Positions 41,340 through 50,009 of a stretch of 64,000 bases of DNA are shown here, one piece after another; position 1 is the first letter of the stretch; each line of letters starts with the position of its first letter. This DNA is from Polaribacter sp. L3A8. GTDB taxonomy: Bacteria > Bacteroidota > Bacteroidia > Flavobacteriales > Flavobacteriaceae. The notes beneath the pieces were generated by a model. That model was given only the letters and a program-made list of their open reading frames with translations, had not been told where the DNA came from and did not search any database. The translations under genes were made by a program, and so were the position numbers. The stretch lies in assembly GCF_009796785.1 (NCBI RefSeq), contig NZ_CP047026.1, positions 1,054,001 through 1,118,000 of the forward strand, given 5' to 3'.

Positions 41340-43622
41340 ATGAAAACATTTATAAAACTGCTACTTTTAGTAGCAGGATTTTCTGTGAACGCTCAAAATA
41401 GCCTTTCAGGAAAAATTACAGATATGCACAATAATCCTTTAGCAGACGTGCAAATTAACACACCAGAATTACATAGAGGAACCACGTCTAAAGAAGATGG
41501 AACCTATATCCTTAAAAATATTCCAAAAAGGAAAATAAAAATCAACTTTAGTTATTTAGGATTTAAAACAGTTTCTAAAATTATTGATTTTAACTCAGAA
41601 AACGTAGTGTTAAATATCCAATTAAAAGAAACTGCTTTTAAGATGGATGAAGTAATTATTTCTGCACCTTTTAATAAGTTACAATCAGAAAATGTAATGA
41701 AAATAGAAAGGCTATCCGCAAAAGCTATTCACAAAACCGGAGCTACAACACTTGCAGAAGGAATTACAAACATTGCTGGAGTTTCTCAAATTTCTACAGG
41801 TGCTTCTATAGGGAAACCGGTAATTAGAGGGTTAAGCGGTAATAGAGTCTTAGTCTATACACAGGGCATTAGACTAGAAAACCAGCAATTTGGAGGTGAA
41901 CATGGATTAGGTGTTAACGATGCAGGTATTAGTAGTGTAGAAGTGATAAAAGGACCAGCTTCCTTACTCTATGGATCTGATGCCTTGGGAGGAGTTTTAT
42001 ACTTGAATCCCGAAAAATTTGCATCAGAAAACGATGAAGAAATCAATTTTAGTCATCGTTACTTTGCCAATACATTAGGAACAAACACTTCTATTGGAGC
42101 AAAACTATCTAAAGAAAATTGGAAATTTTTAGCAAGAGGAACGTACGCTAATCATTCTGATTATAAAATTCCAACCAAAGAAAGAGTTACAAACACTCGC
42201 TTTAATGAAAAAGATTTAAAAACGGGAGTAGCCTATTCTAAAAACAGTTTTACATCAGAAATTCGTTATAATTTTAACAGATCTAATCTTGGTTTACCAG
42301 AAGAAGGAATTGGAGAACAATCTACAAGTAAATCACTTTTAGAGCCTTACCAAGTTATCGATAATCATATTTTAAGCTCACATAATCATTTTTTTATTGG
42401 AGATTCTAAATTAGATTTAGATTTAGGCTATACTTTTAATGACCGACAAGAATTTGAAGAACATCACGACGAAGGAGAAGAAGAACATGAGGAAGGTGAA
42501 GATGACCACAACCATGATCATGAAGAAGAAGGCGAAGAAGCTGCTTTAAGAATGAAATTAAAAACATTTAGTTATAATGTAAAATATCATTTTCCTAAAA
42601 TAGGAAACATAGAGATTCTTTCTGGTGCGCAAGGTTTACATCAAACAAATACTAATTTTGGTGAAGAAATCTTAATTCCTAATGCAATAATAAACGATTT
42701 TGGTGTTTTTACAACAGCAAATTATTCTTGGAATAGAAATAGTTTACAAGCAGGTCTGCGTTACGATAACAGAAATATAGATACCGAAAGACACGAAATT
42801 TCTCACGAAGGAGACCTTCATATTTTTGAAGCTATCGATAAATCTTACAACAGCTTTACCACTTCTTTAGGTTTTAAAACAGCCATAACAGATAATTTTA
42901 CAGCAAGAATTAATGTTGCTTCTGGTTTTAGAGCACCTAATTTAGCCGAATTATCTTCTAACGGAGTGCATCACGGAACGGGTAGATTCGAAAAAGGGAA
43001 CGCTAATTTAACCAACGAAAAAAACACGCAATTCGATCTTTCTTTAGAATACAAAACAGAACATATAGAGTTGTTTGCAAATGGTTTTTACAATCAATTA
43101 AACGATTATATTTATATTTCTCCTACTGGCGAAATTGAAGATGAAGCTCCTGTTTTTGAGTATTTGCAAGAAGATGCTAAATTGTATGGTGGTGAATTTG
43201 GTTTTCATTTACACCCACATCCATTAGATTGGTTGCATTTAGAAAGCTCATTTGAAACAGTAATAGGTGAACAAGATAATGGTAACTATTTACCATTAAT
43301 CCCTGCTAATTCTTGGAAAAACACATTAAGAACCGAGTTTGATGTAAAAAAATGGCTGCAACAAGGATATGCTTCCTTAACCTTAAAAAGCACATTCTCT
43401 CAAAATAATGTTAGTCAGTTTGAAACCGAATCTCCTAGCTACAATCTCTTAAACGTTGGTTTTGGTGGCGATATTACTATAAATAACATTAAATTTTCGG
43501 CTAATTTATCAGCTAATAATATTTTAGATAAAAAATATATAGATCATTTATCTAGATTAAAAGCAGACGAAATTTTAAATCAAGGTAGAAATATCGTTTT
43601 AGGAATTAATTTTAAAATATAA
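41340..43622 (+). CDS. TonB-dependent receptor with His/Glu/Asp-rich loop, probably for a metal
   Basis: 760 residues. Signal peptide ending FSVNAQ, CarboxypepD-regulatory-like domain (about 22-105: GKITDMHNNPLADVQINTPE), plug domain (about 120-225, RGLSGNRVLVYTQGIRLEN, GPASLLYGSDALGGV) and an outer-membrane barrel ending in ILGINFKI. Around residues 374-401 an extracellular-loop-like segment is very rich in His, Glu and Asp (EEHEEGEDDHNHDHEEEGEE), as in ZnuD-type zinc receptors. Third gene after terC and the His-rich protein. Confidence 0.93.
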   Translation: MKTFIKLLLLVAGFSVNAQNSLSGKITDMHNNPLADVQINTPELHRGTTSKEDGTYILKNIPKRKIKINFSYLGFKTVSKIIDFNSENVVLNIQLKETAFKMDEVIISAPFNKLQSENVMKIERLSAKAIHKTGATTLAEGITNIAGVSQISTGASIGKPVIRGLSGNRVLVYTQGIRLENQQFGGEHGLGVNDAGISSVEVIKGPASLLYGSDALGGVLYLNPEKFASENDEEINFSHRYFANTLGTNTSIGAKLSKENWKFLARGTYANHSDYKIPTKERVTNTRFNEKDLKTGVAYSKNSFTSEIRYNFNRSNLGLPEEGIGEQSTSKSLLEPYQVIDNHILSSHNHFFIGDSKLDLDLGYTFNDRQEFEEHHDEGEEEHEEGEDDHNHDHEEEGEEAALRMKLKTFSYNVKYHFPKIGNIEILSGAQGLHQTNTNFGEEILIPNAIINDFGVFTTANYSWNRNSLQAGLRYDNRNIDTERHEISHEGDLHIFEAIDKSYNSFTTSLGFKTAITDNFTARINVASGFRAPNLAELSSNGVHHGTGRFEKGNANLTNEKNTQFDLSLEYKTEHIELFANGFYNQLNDYIYISPTGEIEDEAPVFEYLQEDAKLYGGEFGFHLHPHPLDWLHLESSFETVIGEQDNGNYLPLIPANSWKNTLRTEFDVKKWLQQGYASLTLKSTFSQNNVSQFETESPSYNLLNVGFGGDITINNIKFSANLSANNILDKKYIDHLSRLKADEILNQGRNIVLGINFKI

Positions 43623-43648
43623 AACACCAATTTCTTGCATTCAAAATT

Positions 43649-43699
43649 AATCACCTTAAGGTTCTAAAATAATTTTAGACTCTTATGGTGATTTTTTTT
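43649..43699. terminator. Bidirectional hairpin between the TonB receptor and UMF1 genes
   Basis: AATCACC...TTCTAAAAT pairs with ATTTTAGA...TGGTGATT with a few mismatches, followed by T8. Suits both convergent genes. Confidence 0.65.
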
Positions 43700-45005
43700 A
43701 ACGTACATGTTCCGTTTTCTTTATGAGACTTATAACAATAAAAGCTGCCAAAAAGAAAACAGCCAATGCCAATACACTACTTTGTATAGAAATTATAGAG
43801 TTTAAAATACCAAAAGTAACCATCCCTATAACCAAAGCTATTTTTTCTGTAACATCAAAAAAGCTAAAATAAGAAGCATGATCTTCTGTTTTAGGCAATA
43901 ATTTAGAGTACGTAGACCTTGCTAAAGACTGAATTGCGCCCATTACCAAACCAATTAAAGAACCTAAAATGTAAAAGTATATTTCTATATTTGGCGTATC
44001 TTTTGTTAAATTAAAACCAATAAAACAAACCAATCCCCAAATAGCAATCGTTATTTTTAAGGTTTTAATATTTCCTATTTTATTTGATAATCTAGAAAAT
44101 AGAAATGCCCCAAAAATACCCACAAACTGTACTAATAAAATTGTTAAAATAAGGTTTAAGGTTTCTAAGCCTAATATAGTACCAAAAATACCTGCCATTA
44201 AGATGATGGTTTGCACACCGATACTTAATAAAAAAAAGGAAATTAAAAATAATTTCAACTCTCTATAAGCAAACAATTCTTTTGCAACTTTTTTTATTTC
44301 TTGTATTCCTTTTATAAAGTAATTCCCTTTTGGTAACGTAGTTTTTTCTGAATCTGGTAATTTAGCATAGGTAATTTGAGCAAAACCCAACCACCACAAA
44401 CCTACTAATACAAATGATAACTGAGAACCAAATTGCTTGTCATAAAATCCAAAAACCTTAGTTTCAATTAAAACCAAACACAAAAGCAATAGTAAAATTG
44501 ATCCGGAATAGCCTAACATAAAACCTTTGGCACTTACGTTATCTTGTTGTTCTGGAAGCGCAACTTCTGGTAAATAGGCATTATAAAAAACAATACTTCC
44601 CCAAAAACCAATACTTGCTAAAATGGTAAAAACAATACCAACCCACAATGTATCTTTTCCTGTAAAAAAGAACAAACACATTACAGATAATGATCCTAAA
44701 AGGCAAAAACCTTTTAAAAATTTCTTTTTATTCCCTGCAAAATCCGCAATACCAGAAAGCATGGGCGAAATAAAAGCCACTACTAAAAAAGAAAAAGCCA
44801 ACGCATAATTATATAAGGTTGTTGGCGTCCATAAAGTACCTAAAAAGGCAATTTTACCCTCTGCATTAGCAAAACCTTCCGAGGTAGTTAAGCCAGCATA
44901 ATAAATAGGAAAAACAGCAGTACTTATCACCAAAGAATATACTGAGTTGGCCCAATCATAAAAGGCCCAAGCATTAATTAATTTTTTATCTCCAATTTTT
45001 AACAT
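43698..45005 (-). CDS. UMF1-family MFS transporter (Atg22-like)
   Basis: 435 residues, about 12 membrane helices. The start NAWAFYDWANSVYSLVISTAVFPIYY is the hallmark of the UMF1/Atg22-like branch of the major facilitator superfamily. Substrate unknown; yeast Atg22 exports amino acids. Single gene between two terminators. Confidence 0.9.
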   Translation of the reverse strand: MLKIGDKKLINAWAFYDWANSVYSLVISTAVFPIYYAGLTTSEGFANAEGKIAFLGTLWTPTTLYNYALAFSFLVVAFISPMLSGIADFAGNKKKFLKGFCLLGSLSVMCLFFFTGKDTLWVGIVFTILASIGFWGSIVFYNAYLPEVALPEQQDNVSAKGFMLGYSGSILLLLLCLVLIETKVFGFYDKQFGSQLSFVLVGLWWLGFAQITYAKLPDSEKTTLPKGNYFIKGIQEIKKVAKELFAYRELKLFLISFFLLSIGVQTIILMAGIFGTILGLETLNLILTILLVQFVGIFGAFLFSRLSNKIGNIKTLKITIAIWGLVCFIGFNLTKDTPNIEIYFYILGSLIGLVMGAIQSLARSTYSKLLPKTEDHASYFSFFDVTEKIALVIGMVTFGILNSIISIQSSVLALAVFFLAAFIVISLIKKTEHVR

Positions 45006-45026
45006 CGTATATTTTTTATATAAAAA

Positions 45027-45054
45027 AACCGTTCAAATAGCTATTTGAACGGTT
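45027..45054 (-). terminator. Terminator of the M48 peptidase gene
   Basis: A 28-base perfect palindrome (AACCGTTCAAATAG / CTATTTGAACGGTT) with a T run on the minus strand, 43 bases past the stop. Confidence 0.8.
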
Positions 45055-45096
45055 ACAATATAGGAAAATCTATTCCTTTTCTTATTTCTTATTTAA

Positions 45097-45900
45097 TTAT
45101 TTAGCATTGTATTGTGCTGCATATTTTTTTGCAGTTGGTAAATAGTTTTTTAAATCTTGTATTCTAGACTCATTAGAAGGGTGTGTACTTAACATTTCTG
45201 GCTGAGAACTTCCTCCTGAATTCTGACTCATTCTTACCCAAACCTCAGCAGCTTCTCTACCATCATAACCGGCCATAATCATAAAAACCAAACCTAACCT
45301 ATCTGCTTCCTGCTCATGCACTCTACTAAACTTTAGCATTCCTAAACCAGAACCAATACCAAAGGCTGTATTCCATAATTGTTGCGATTCGCTACTTTTT
45401 CCAGAAGTACCTAATGCCACAGCAACACCACCTAATTGTTGTAATTGTCCTTGAGACATTCTTTCTTGTCCGTGTTTTGCAAAAGCATGTGCAACCTCAT
45501 GCCCCATTACTGCAGCAACACCATTTTCATTTGCACAAATTGGCATTATCCCTGTATAAAAAACAACTTTTCCTCCTGGCATACACCAAGCATTTACAGT
45601 TTCATCATCTACCAAGTTAAATTCCCATCTGTAAGAATCTGCTTCAGCAACCATATTATTTGCTCTCATAAAACGATCTACAGCAGCAGAAATATTTTTA
45701 CCAACATTTTTAATTTGGTTAGACATTGCACTATTTGTAGACAACTTATTTTCTTCTAAAAAACTACTATATTGTGCAAAACTTGATGGTAATACTTGTG
45801 CATCACTTACAAAATTAACACGACTTCTACCTGTAATTGGTACAGTGCTGCATTCAACAAAAAGGAAAACGGTTAAAACTAAAACAACTATTTTTTTCAT
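45097..45900 (-). CDS. M48-family zinc metallopeptidase lipoprotein
   Basis: 267 residues. Lipoprotein Cys17 (VFLFVECSTVPITGR). Zinc site HEVAH at 134-138 with a downstream Glu in EQEADRLGL; NAWCMPGGKVVFYTG is the strand before it. BepA/LoiP-like peptidases of this type degrade misassembled outer-membrane proteins in the periplasm. Length is that of the stand-alone peptidase domain, without TPR repeats. Confidence 0.92.
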   Translation of the reverse strand: MKKIVVLVLTVFLFVECSTVPITGRSRVNFVSDAQVLPSSFAQYSSFLEENKLSTNSAMSNQIKNVGKNISAAVDRFMRANNMVAEADSYRWEFNLVDDETVNAWCMPGGKVVFYTGIMPICANENGVAAVMGHEVAHAFAKHGQERMSQGQLQQLGGVAVALGTSGKSSESQQLWNTAFGIGSGLGMLKFSRVHEQEADRLGLVFMIMAGYDGREAAEVWVRMSQNSGGSSQPEMLSTHPSNESRIQDLKNYLPTAKKYAAQYNAK

Positions 45901-46089
45901 CTATTTTTATTTTTTATAATCACTAATTAATAAGACACATAAATCTGTAAATTGTCACTATTATAGTATCTTTTTACAATGTATAAAACTACATATTCTA
46001 TCTTTATCAAAAAAATATTTTTTTTAAGAAAATGAAATTTGTAATCATTGCATAAATTTTTCGTCAAATTAAAAAAACAATATTAAATT

Positions 46090-46566
46090 ATGAAAAATAT
46101 ACTTTCCCTAATAGCTGTTCTTTTTTTGATAAATTGTTCTAGCAAAGCACAAACCTCATCCAAAGAAAAAAAAACATATAGTATTGAAAAAACAAATGCT
46201 GAATGGAAAAAACTATTAACACCTAATCAATATTATGTTTTACGTGAAGCAGGTACAGAACGTGCTTTTTCGAGTGCTTTAAACAAGAACAAAGCAAAAG
46301 GAACTTATGTTTGTGCTGCTTGTAAAACTCCGCTTTATAAATCTCAATACAAATATGATTCTCGATCTGGTTGGCCTTCTTTTGATAGAGCTATCAAAAA
46401 AAATGTAGAACTAGATGTAGATTATAAAATTGGTTATGCAAGAACAGAATTAAAATGTAATACTTGTGGTAGTCATTTAGGACATTCTTTTGGAGATGGA
46501 CCGAAAAACACCACAGGAAAGCGTCATTGTATTAATGGTGTTGCGTTAGAGTTTATTGCTGATTAA
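46090..46566 (+). CDS. msrB: Exported peptide-methionine (R)-S-oxide reductase
   Basis: 158 residues. A lipobox-like Cys16 (LFLINCSSKAQ) suggests a periplasmic lipoprotein. MsrB domain: zinc CxxC pairs (CAACK and CNTCG), RSGWPSF, SHLGHSFGDGP, and the catalytic Cys147 in RHCINGVAL. It repairs oxidised methionine in envelope proteins. A normal-length domain; no MsrA is fused or adjacent. Confidence 0.94.
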   Translation: MKNILSLIAVLFLINCSSKAQTSSKEKKTYSIEKTNAEWKKLLTPNQYYVLREAGTERAFSSALNKNKAKGTYVCAACKTPLYKSQYKYDSRSGWPSFDRAIKKNVELDVDYKIGYARTELKCNTCGSHLGHSFGDGPKNTTGKRHCINGVALEFIAD

Positions 46567-46678
46567 TAATCCTTGTTATTTTTAAAAAAATGTTTACATT
46601 CGTTTTAAATATTTTAACATTCTCTAGAAAACCTAATATGGTTAAAACGAAAGTGTTAAAATAAAAAAACGTTTTTAT

Positions 46679-47206
46679 TTGATTAAAAAACTACTTTTTT
46701 TATTAATATTATTGTTGGTAACAGAATTATATTCTCAAAAAACAAATCCAACTATTTTAAAATCTACAATAACTTCTGTAGGTAGTACTTCTGTATATCC
46801 TGTTTTTAACAGTAAAAAAAATTACGAAATCCAACAAAGTATAGGGCAATCTAGTATAATTGGTAAAAAAAACACAGGTACAACAACTGTACAACAAGGG
46901 TTTTTAAATCATGTTAAAATATTTACAATCAACAACTCTGATATAGAAATTATTGATGAATCACTAAATTTAGTAATTTCACCAAACCCTTTTATAGATC
47001 ATATAAAAATAAATTTTACTAGAGAAACCAAACATAATATTCATATATTTATTTATGATACAAATGGCAAAGTTTTATTTTCTAAAAAATATAACCCAAC
47101 AGACAGTATACATATTCCAATGAAATACTATACTATTGGTACTTATTTGATACGTATACAAAGTGGTAAAGACAAGTTTACACGAAAAATTATAAAAACA
47201 GAATAA
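46679..47206 (+). CDS. Small exported protein with T9SS type A sorting domain
   Basis: 175 residues from a TTG start. Signal peptide (LFLLILLLVTELYSQ); the middle has IQQSIGQSSIIGKKNTGTTT and VQQGFLNHVKIF, a pattern common in Bacteroidota T9SS cargo; residues about 100-175 are the sorting domain (ISPNPFIDHIKINF ... GTYLIRIQSGKDK). Surface-attached or released. First gene of a run of exported proteins ending at 55358. Function of the short passenger unknown. Confidence 0.8.
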   Translation: MIKKLLFLLILLLVTELYSQKTNPTILKSTITSVGSTSVYPVFNSKKNYEIQQSIGQSSIIGKKNTGTTTVQQGFLNHVKIFTINNSDIEIIDESLNLVISPNPFIDHIKINFTRETKHNIHIFIYDTNGKVLFSKKYNPTDSIHIPMKYYTIGTYLIRIQSGKDKFTRKIIKTE

Positions 47207-47211
47207 TAAAT

Positions 47212-47889
47212 ATGTTCAATAACAAGACTACATATAGTGTTATATTCTTTTTTATCTTTTGGGTAAACATAAATAATGCACAACAAATTTATATAGAATC
47301 TGGTTTTGAAAATGCCTATTTTAAAGATTATGAAAACAACTTAGGTAAAAACACGTTAGACTTAAATTATTCAAAATCACAAGAAGTTTTTTTAGAAACT
47401 GGTTTTAGATTTAAATTATATGAAGATAGATTTAAATGGAATTTAGGGGTTGGCTACAACAGATATCAAATTAACACGGGTTTTTATGCGGGAAATATAA
47501 GTATACCAACAACGTATAATTTAAGCTATGTTACAATAAAAACAGGTGTAAACTTTGCCATTGTTAACGAACCTAGGTTTAAACTACAGATACACACACA
47601 TATTTCTTATGATTTTCTTACAACAGGAACCAGAAGATATAATAACAATACTGCAAACTTATACACAGAACGAACTTTTGATAGGACTTTGCTTAGATAC
47701 CATAGAGGTTTAAGTGCCGAGTACGTTATTTCTGATGAAATATCTACCTATATAAGTTATAATGTAGCAGATAGTTTTAGAGATAGCAATAGAGATAGTA
47801 ATATTGAAGAAAAGTATTCATTACATACCAATGCATACTCAATAGGGTTACTTTTTAATATTGCCAGGTTAAATAAAAGAAGATTCTAA
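47212..47889 (+). CDS. Putative outer-membrane beta-barrel protein
   Basis: 225 residues. Signal peptide (VIFFFIFWVNINNAQ), then alternating hydrophobic/polar strands with aromatic girdles (FKWNLGVGYNRYQINTGFY, ISTYISYNVADSF) and an end SIGLLFNIARLNKRRF. This is the look of an 8- to 10-strand barrel. Too short for a SprF/PorP protein. Starts 5 bases after the T9SS cargo gene and may anchor its neighbours. Confidence 0.7.
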   Translation: MFNNKTTYSVIFFFIFWVNINNAQQIYIESGFENAYFKDYENNLGKNTLDLNYSKSQEVFLETGFRFKLYEDRFKWNLGVGYNRYQINTGFYAGNISIPTTYNLSYVTIKTGVNFAIVNEPRFKLQIHTHISYDFLTTGTRRYNNNTANLYTERTFDRTLLRYHRGLSAEYVISDEISTYISYNVADSFRDSNRDSNIEEKYSLHTNAYSIGLLFNIARLNKRRF

Positions 47890-47896
47890 AAAGAAT

Positions 47897-49051
47897 ATGA
47901 AGTTTTTACATAACATACTGCTCTTTTTATTTTTGGCTTCTAGCTCAATTATGCTAGGTCAAACACCTGGTTTTAATTACCAGGCCTTAATTTTAAATAC
48001 GGAAGAAATTCAAATTCCTGGAACAAATGTTTCAGAAAATAGCATTCCTTTAGGTTTAGAAGATGTTACCTTGCGGTTTACAATAACAAATGAAGCAGGT
48101 ATAGAATACATAGAAGAACATACAATTACTACTGATAAAAATGGAATGGTTTCTGTAATTGTAGGTGAAGGAACTCCTGTTAATTATACTTTTAGTAATA
48201 TTAATTGGGATGGAAAACTAAAGTATTTAAATGTAGAGTTAAATATTCTTAACAACAACCAAGGCTTTGTCTTTTTAGACTCACAAAAAATATTATACAT
48301 ACCTCAACCTACAAATGGTAATGGAAACGGCACAGGTACCGGTAATATAAAAATAGTAAATTCTTTAGGTAGCTTAACACAACCTTATACATTAGGAGAA
48401 TTAATTTGGCTTACTGACTTTGGTACTCATAGAAACCCAACATTAATGATTTGGGATGGCACAAATTGGCTTCCAGTTAATGATGATTTTGACCCAGCTA
48501 ATGAATTTGGACTTATAGTTGTAAATAATGATAACACCAGAGATACACAATTTAAAAATCCTGTAATTGGAGATCAAGTTTGGAATCAGACTTGTGGCTG
48601 CATAGAAGTTTTTGATGGCTTAAACTGGGTATCTTCAAAAAACACGGATGCTTTAAATGGTCTTTACACAGACGGTAATAGCATAAAATTAGGTGGTAAT
48701 TTAACTGAACCAACCATAATTACAACAAGCGACACTAATACCTTAACGATAGATGGTTTAGAAGAAAGTACAAATATAGATGACAAATTAGTAGTCATAG
48801 ATAAAAATACAGGGGTTTTAAAACAAAAATCTATTTCCTCTTTTACACAAAAAAAACAAGTAATTGTTTTTGCTGTAGATGGGCAATTAGAGTTTACAAC
48901 GCCTTTAGCAATAACTAGTGTAGATAAAATAGACGTATATAGAAACGGAGTTCGAATCGATTTTACAGCCGTAAATAATACAACTATAAAATTAGAACCC
49001 GAAGCACAATGCTACCAAGACGATAAAATAAGAATTGTACAATTATATTAA
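47897..49051 (+). CDS. Exported phage tail-fibre-like protein
   Basis: 384 residues. Signal peptide ending IMLGQ, then the Bacteroidota FNYQALILN...LRFTITNEAG...TTDKNGMVSVIVGEG domain (about 22-110), a Gly/Asn-rich turn, and a middle with repeated PTLMIWDGTNWLPVND and NQTCGCIEVFDGLNWVSS strand units. The C-terminus (KIDVYRNGVRIDF ... DDKIRIVQLY) matches the end-domain seen in phage fibres and in the next gene. Likely a surface appendage or adhesin component. Confidence 0.65.
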   Translation: MKFLHNILLFLFLASSSIMLGQTPGFNYQALILNTEEIQIPGTNVSENSIPLGLEDVTLRFTITNEAGIEYIEEHTITTDKNGMVSVIVGEGTPVNYTFSNINWDGKLKYLNVELNILNNNQGFVFLDSQKILYIPQPTNGNGNGTGTGNIKIVNSLGSLTQPYTLGELIWLTDFGTHRNPTLMIWDGTNWLPVNDDFDPANEFGLIVVNNDNTRDTQFKNPVIGDQVWNQTCGCIEVFDGLNWVSSKNTDALNGLYTDGNSIKLGGNLTEPTIITTSDTNTLTIDGLEESTNIDDKLVVIDKNTGVLKQKSISSFTQKKQVIVFAVDGQLEFTTPLAITSVDKIDVYRNGVRIDFTAVNNTTIKLEPEAQCYQDDKIRIVQLY

Positions 49052-49146
49052 CATAAAAAAACCCCCATAAAAATCTATGAAAAAAAATAAGTAAAAAAAA
49101 TTAGTAATAAATAATCAATTAGTATAAACTTTAAAATTTAAAAAAA

Positions 49147-49878
49147 ATGAAAACAAATTATTTAAAATTAGGCGTATTAGGTCTTATGATGATGGTAGGA
49201 ACTGCCGTTAATGCACAACAAATTTCAGGTGATGTAACAAAAACTCAAGACGCAAGTGTTTCTCAAACACTTAATGGTACTATTAGAGTAATAGACAACA
49301 AGGGTACTAAAAAATTCTTACAAGTAAAAAATGGTTTAACATTACTTACGGATGCTACTCCAGATGGAGGTATTGTTTCTACTTGGCAATTAGGAGGTTC
49401 TTTATCTGATAACACCTATATAGATGCTACCGGAAAAGTTTTCTCTTTAGATGGTTTAAAATTAGTGAACGGAACAACAACACCTGGTGCAACAGCTGCT
49501 ACTACTGAATCTATTGGTTCTAACGCAGTGGCTATTGCTGGTGCTGGTACAGCTGCTACAGAAACTGGATGGACTGTTTTAATTAGAGATGAAGCTACTG
49601 GTGAAGTTAACAAAATGTTAGTTTCAGATTTAATATCAACTGGACAAGCAGAATTTCCAATTGGTACAGACGGTGATGTTGCAGTTACTGCAACTGGTTT
49701 AGCAATGGGAACAGCAATAAGTAAAATCTCTGTATACAGAAATGGCGCAAAATTAAGAGCTGCTATAGATTATTCTCTTACAGCTACTAATACGATTACA
49801 TTAATTCCTAATGCTACTTCACCAAATGATTGGACTACCTATGCGGGTGACATGATTGAAGTACAGTGGATTTACTAA
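49147..49878 (+). CDS. Exported protein with fibre-like end domain
   Basis: 243 residues. Signal peptide (VLGLMMMVGTAVNAQ). A RVIDNKGTKKFLQVKNG motif at about 46-62 recurs in the genes at 50010 and 53892. The middle is Ala/Thr/Gly-rich. The C-terminus KISVYRNGAKLRA ... AGDMIEVQWIY resembles that of the previous gene and phage fibre end domains. A run of A before the ATG and a following terminator suggest strong expression; it could be a structural subunit. Confidence 0.65.
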   Translation: MKTNYLKLGVLGLMMMVGTAVNAQQISGDVTKTQDASVSQTLNGTIRVIDNKGTKKFLQVKNGLTLLTDATPDGGIVSTWQLGGSLSDNTYIDATGKVFSLDGLKLVNGTTTPGATAATTESIGSNAVAIAGAGTAATETGWTVLIRDEATGEVNKMLVSDLISTGQAEFPIGTDGDVAVTATGLAMGTAISKISVYRNGAKLRAAIDYSLTATNTITLIPNATSPNDWTTYAGDMIEVQWIY

Positions 49879-49924
49879 TTAAAAAATAATAATTTTTTAA
49901 AATTATTATTTCTTTTTTACATAT

Positions 49925-49960
49925 AAAAAGTGTTGGTTCTTACAGAATCAACACTTTTTA
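49925..49960 (+). terminator. Terminator after the 243-residue protein gene
   Basis: AAAAAGTGTTGGTTCT pairs with AGAATCAACACTTTTT (one G-T pair) and has a T-rich end. Confidence 0.75.
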
Positions 49961-50009
49961 ATAAAATAAAAATTATCACCCACTTAATTAAACAGTAGAT
50001 ATATTCTTA

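Noticed and set aside
45445..45759. 104-codon plus-strand frame across the M48 peptidase gene
   Set aside because: Antisense shadow; sense strand carries HEVAH and a lipobox.
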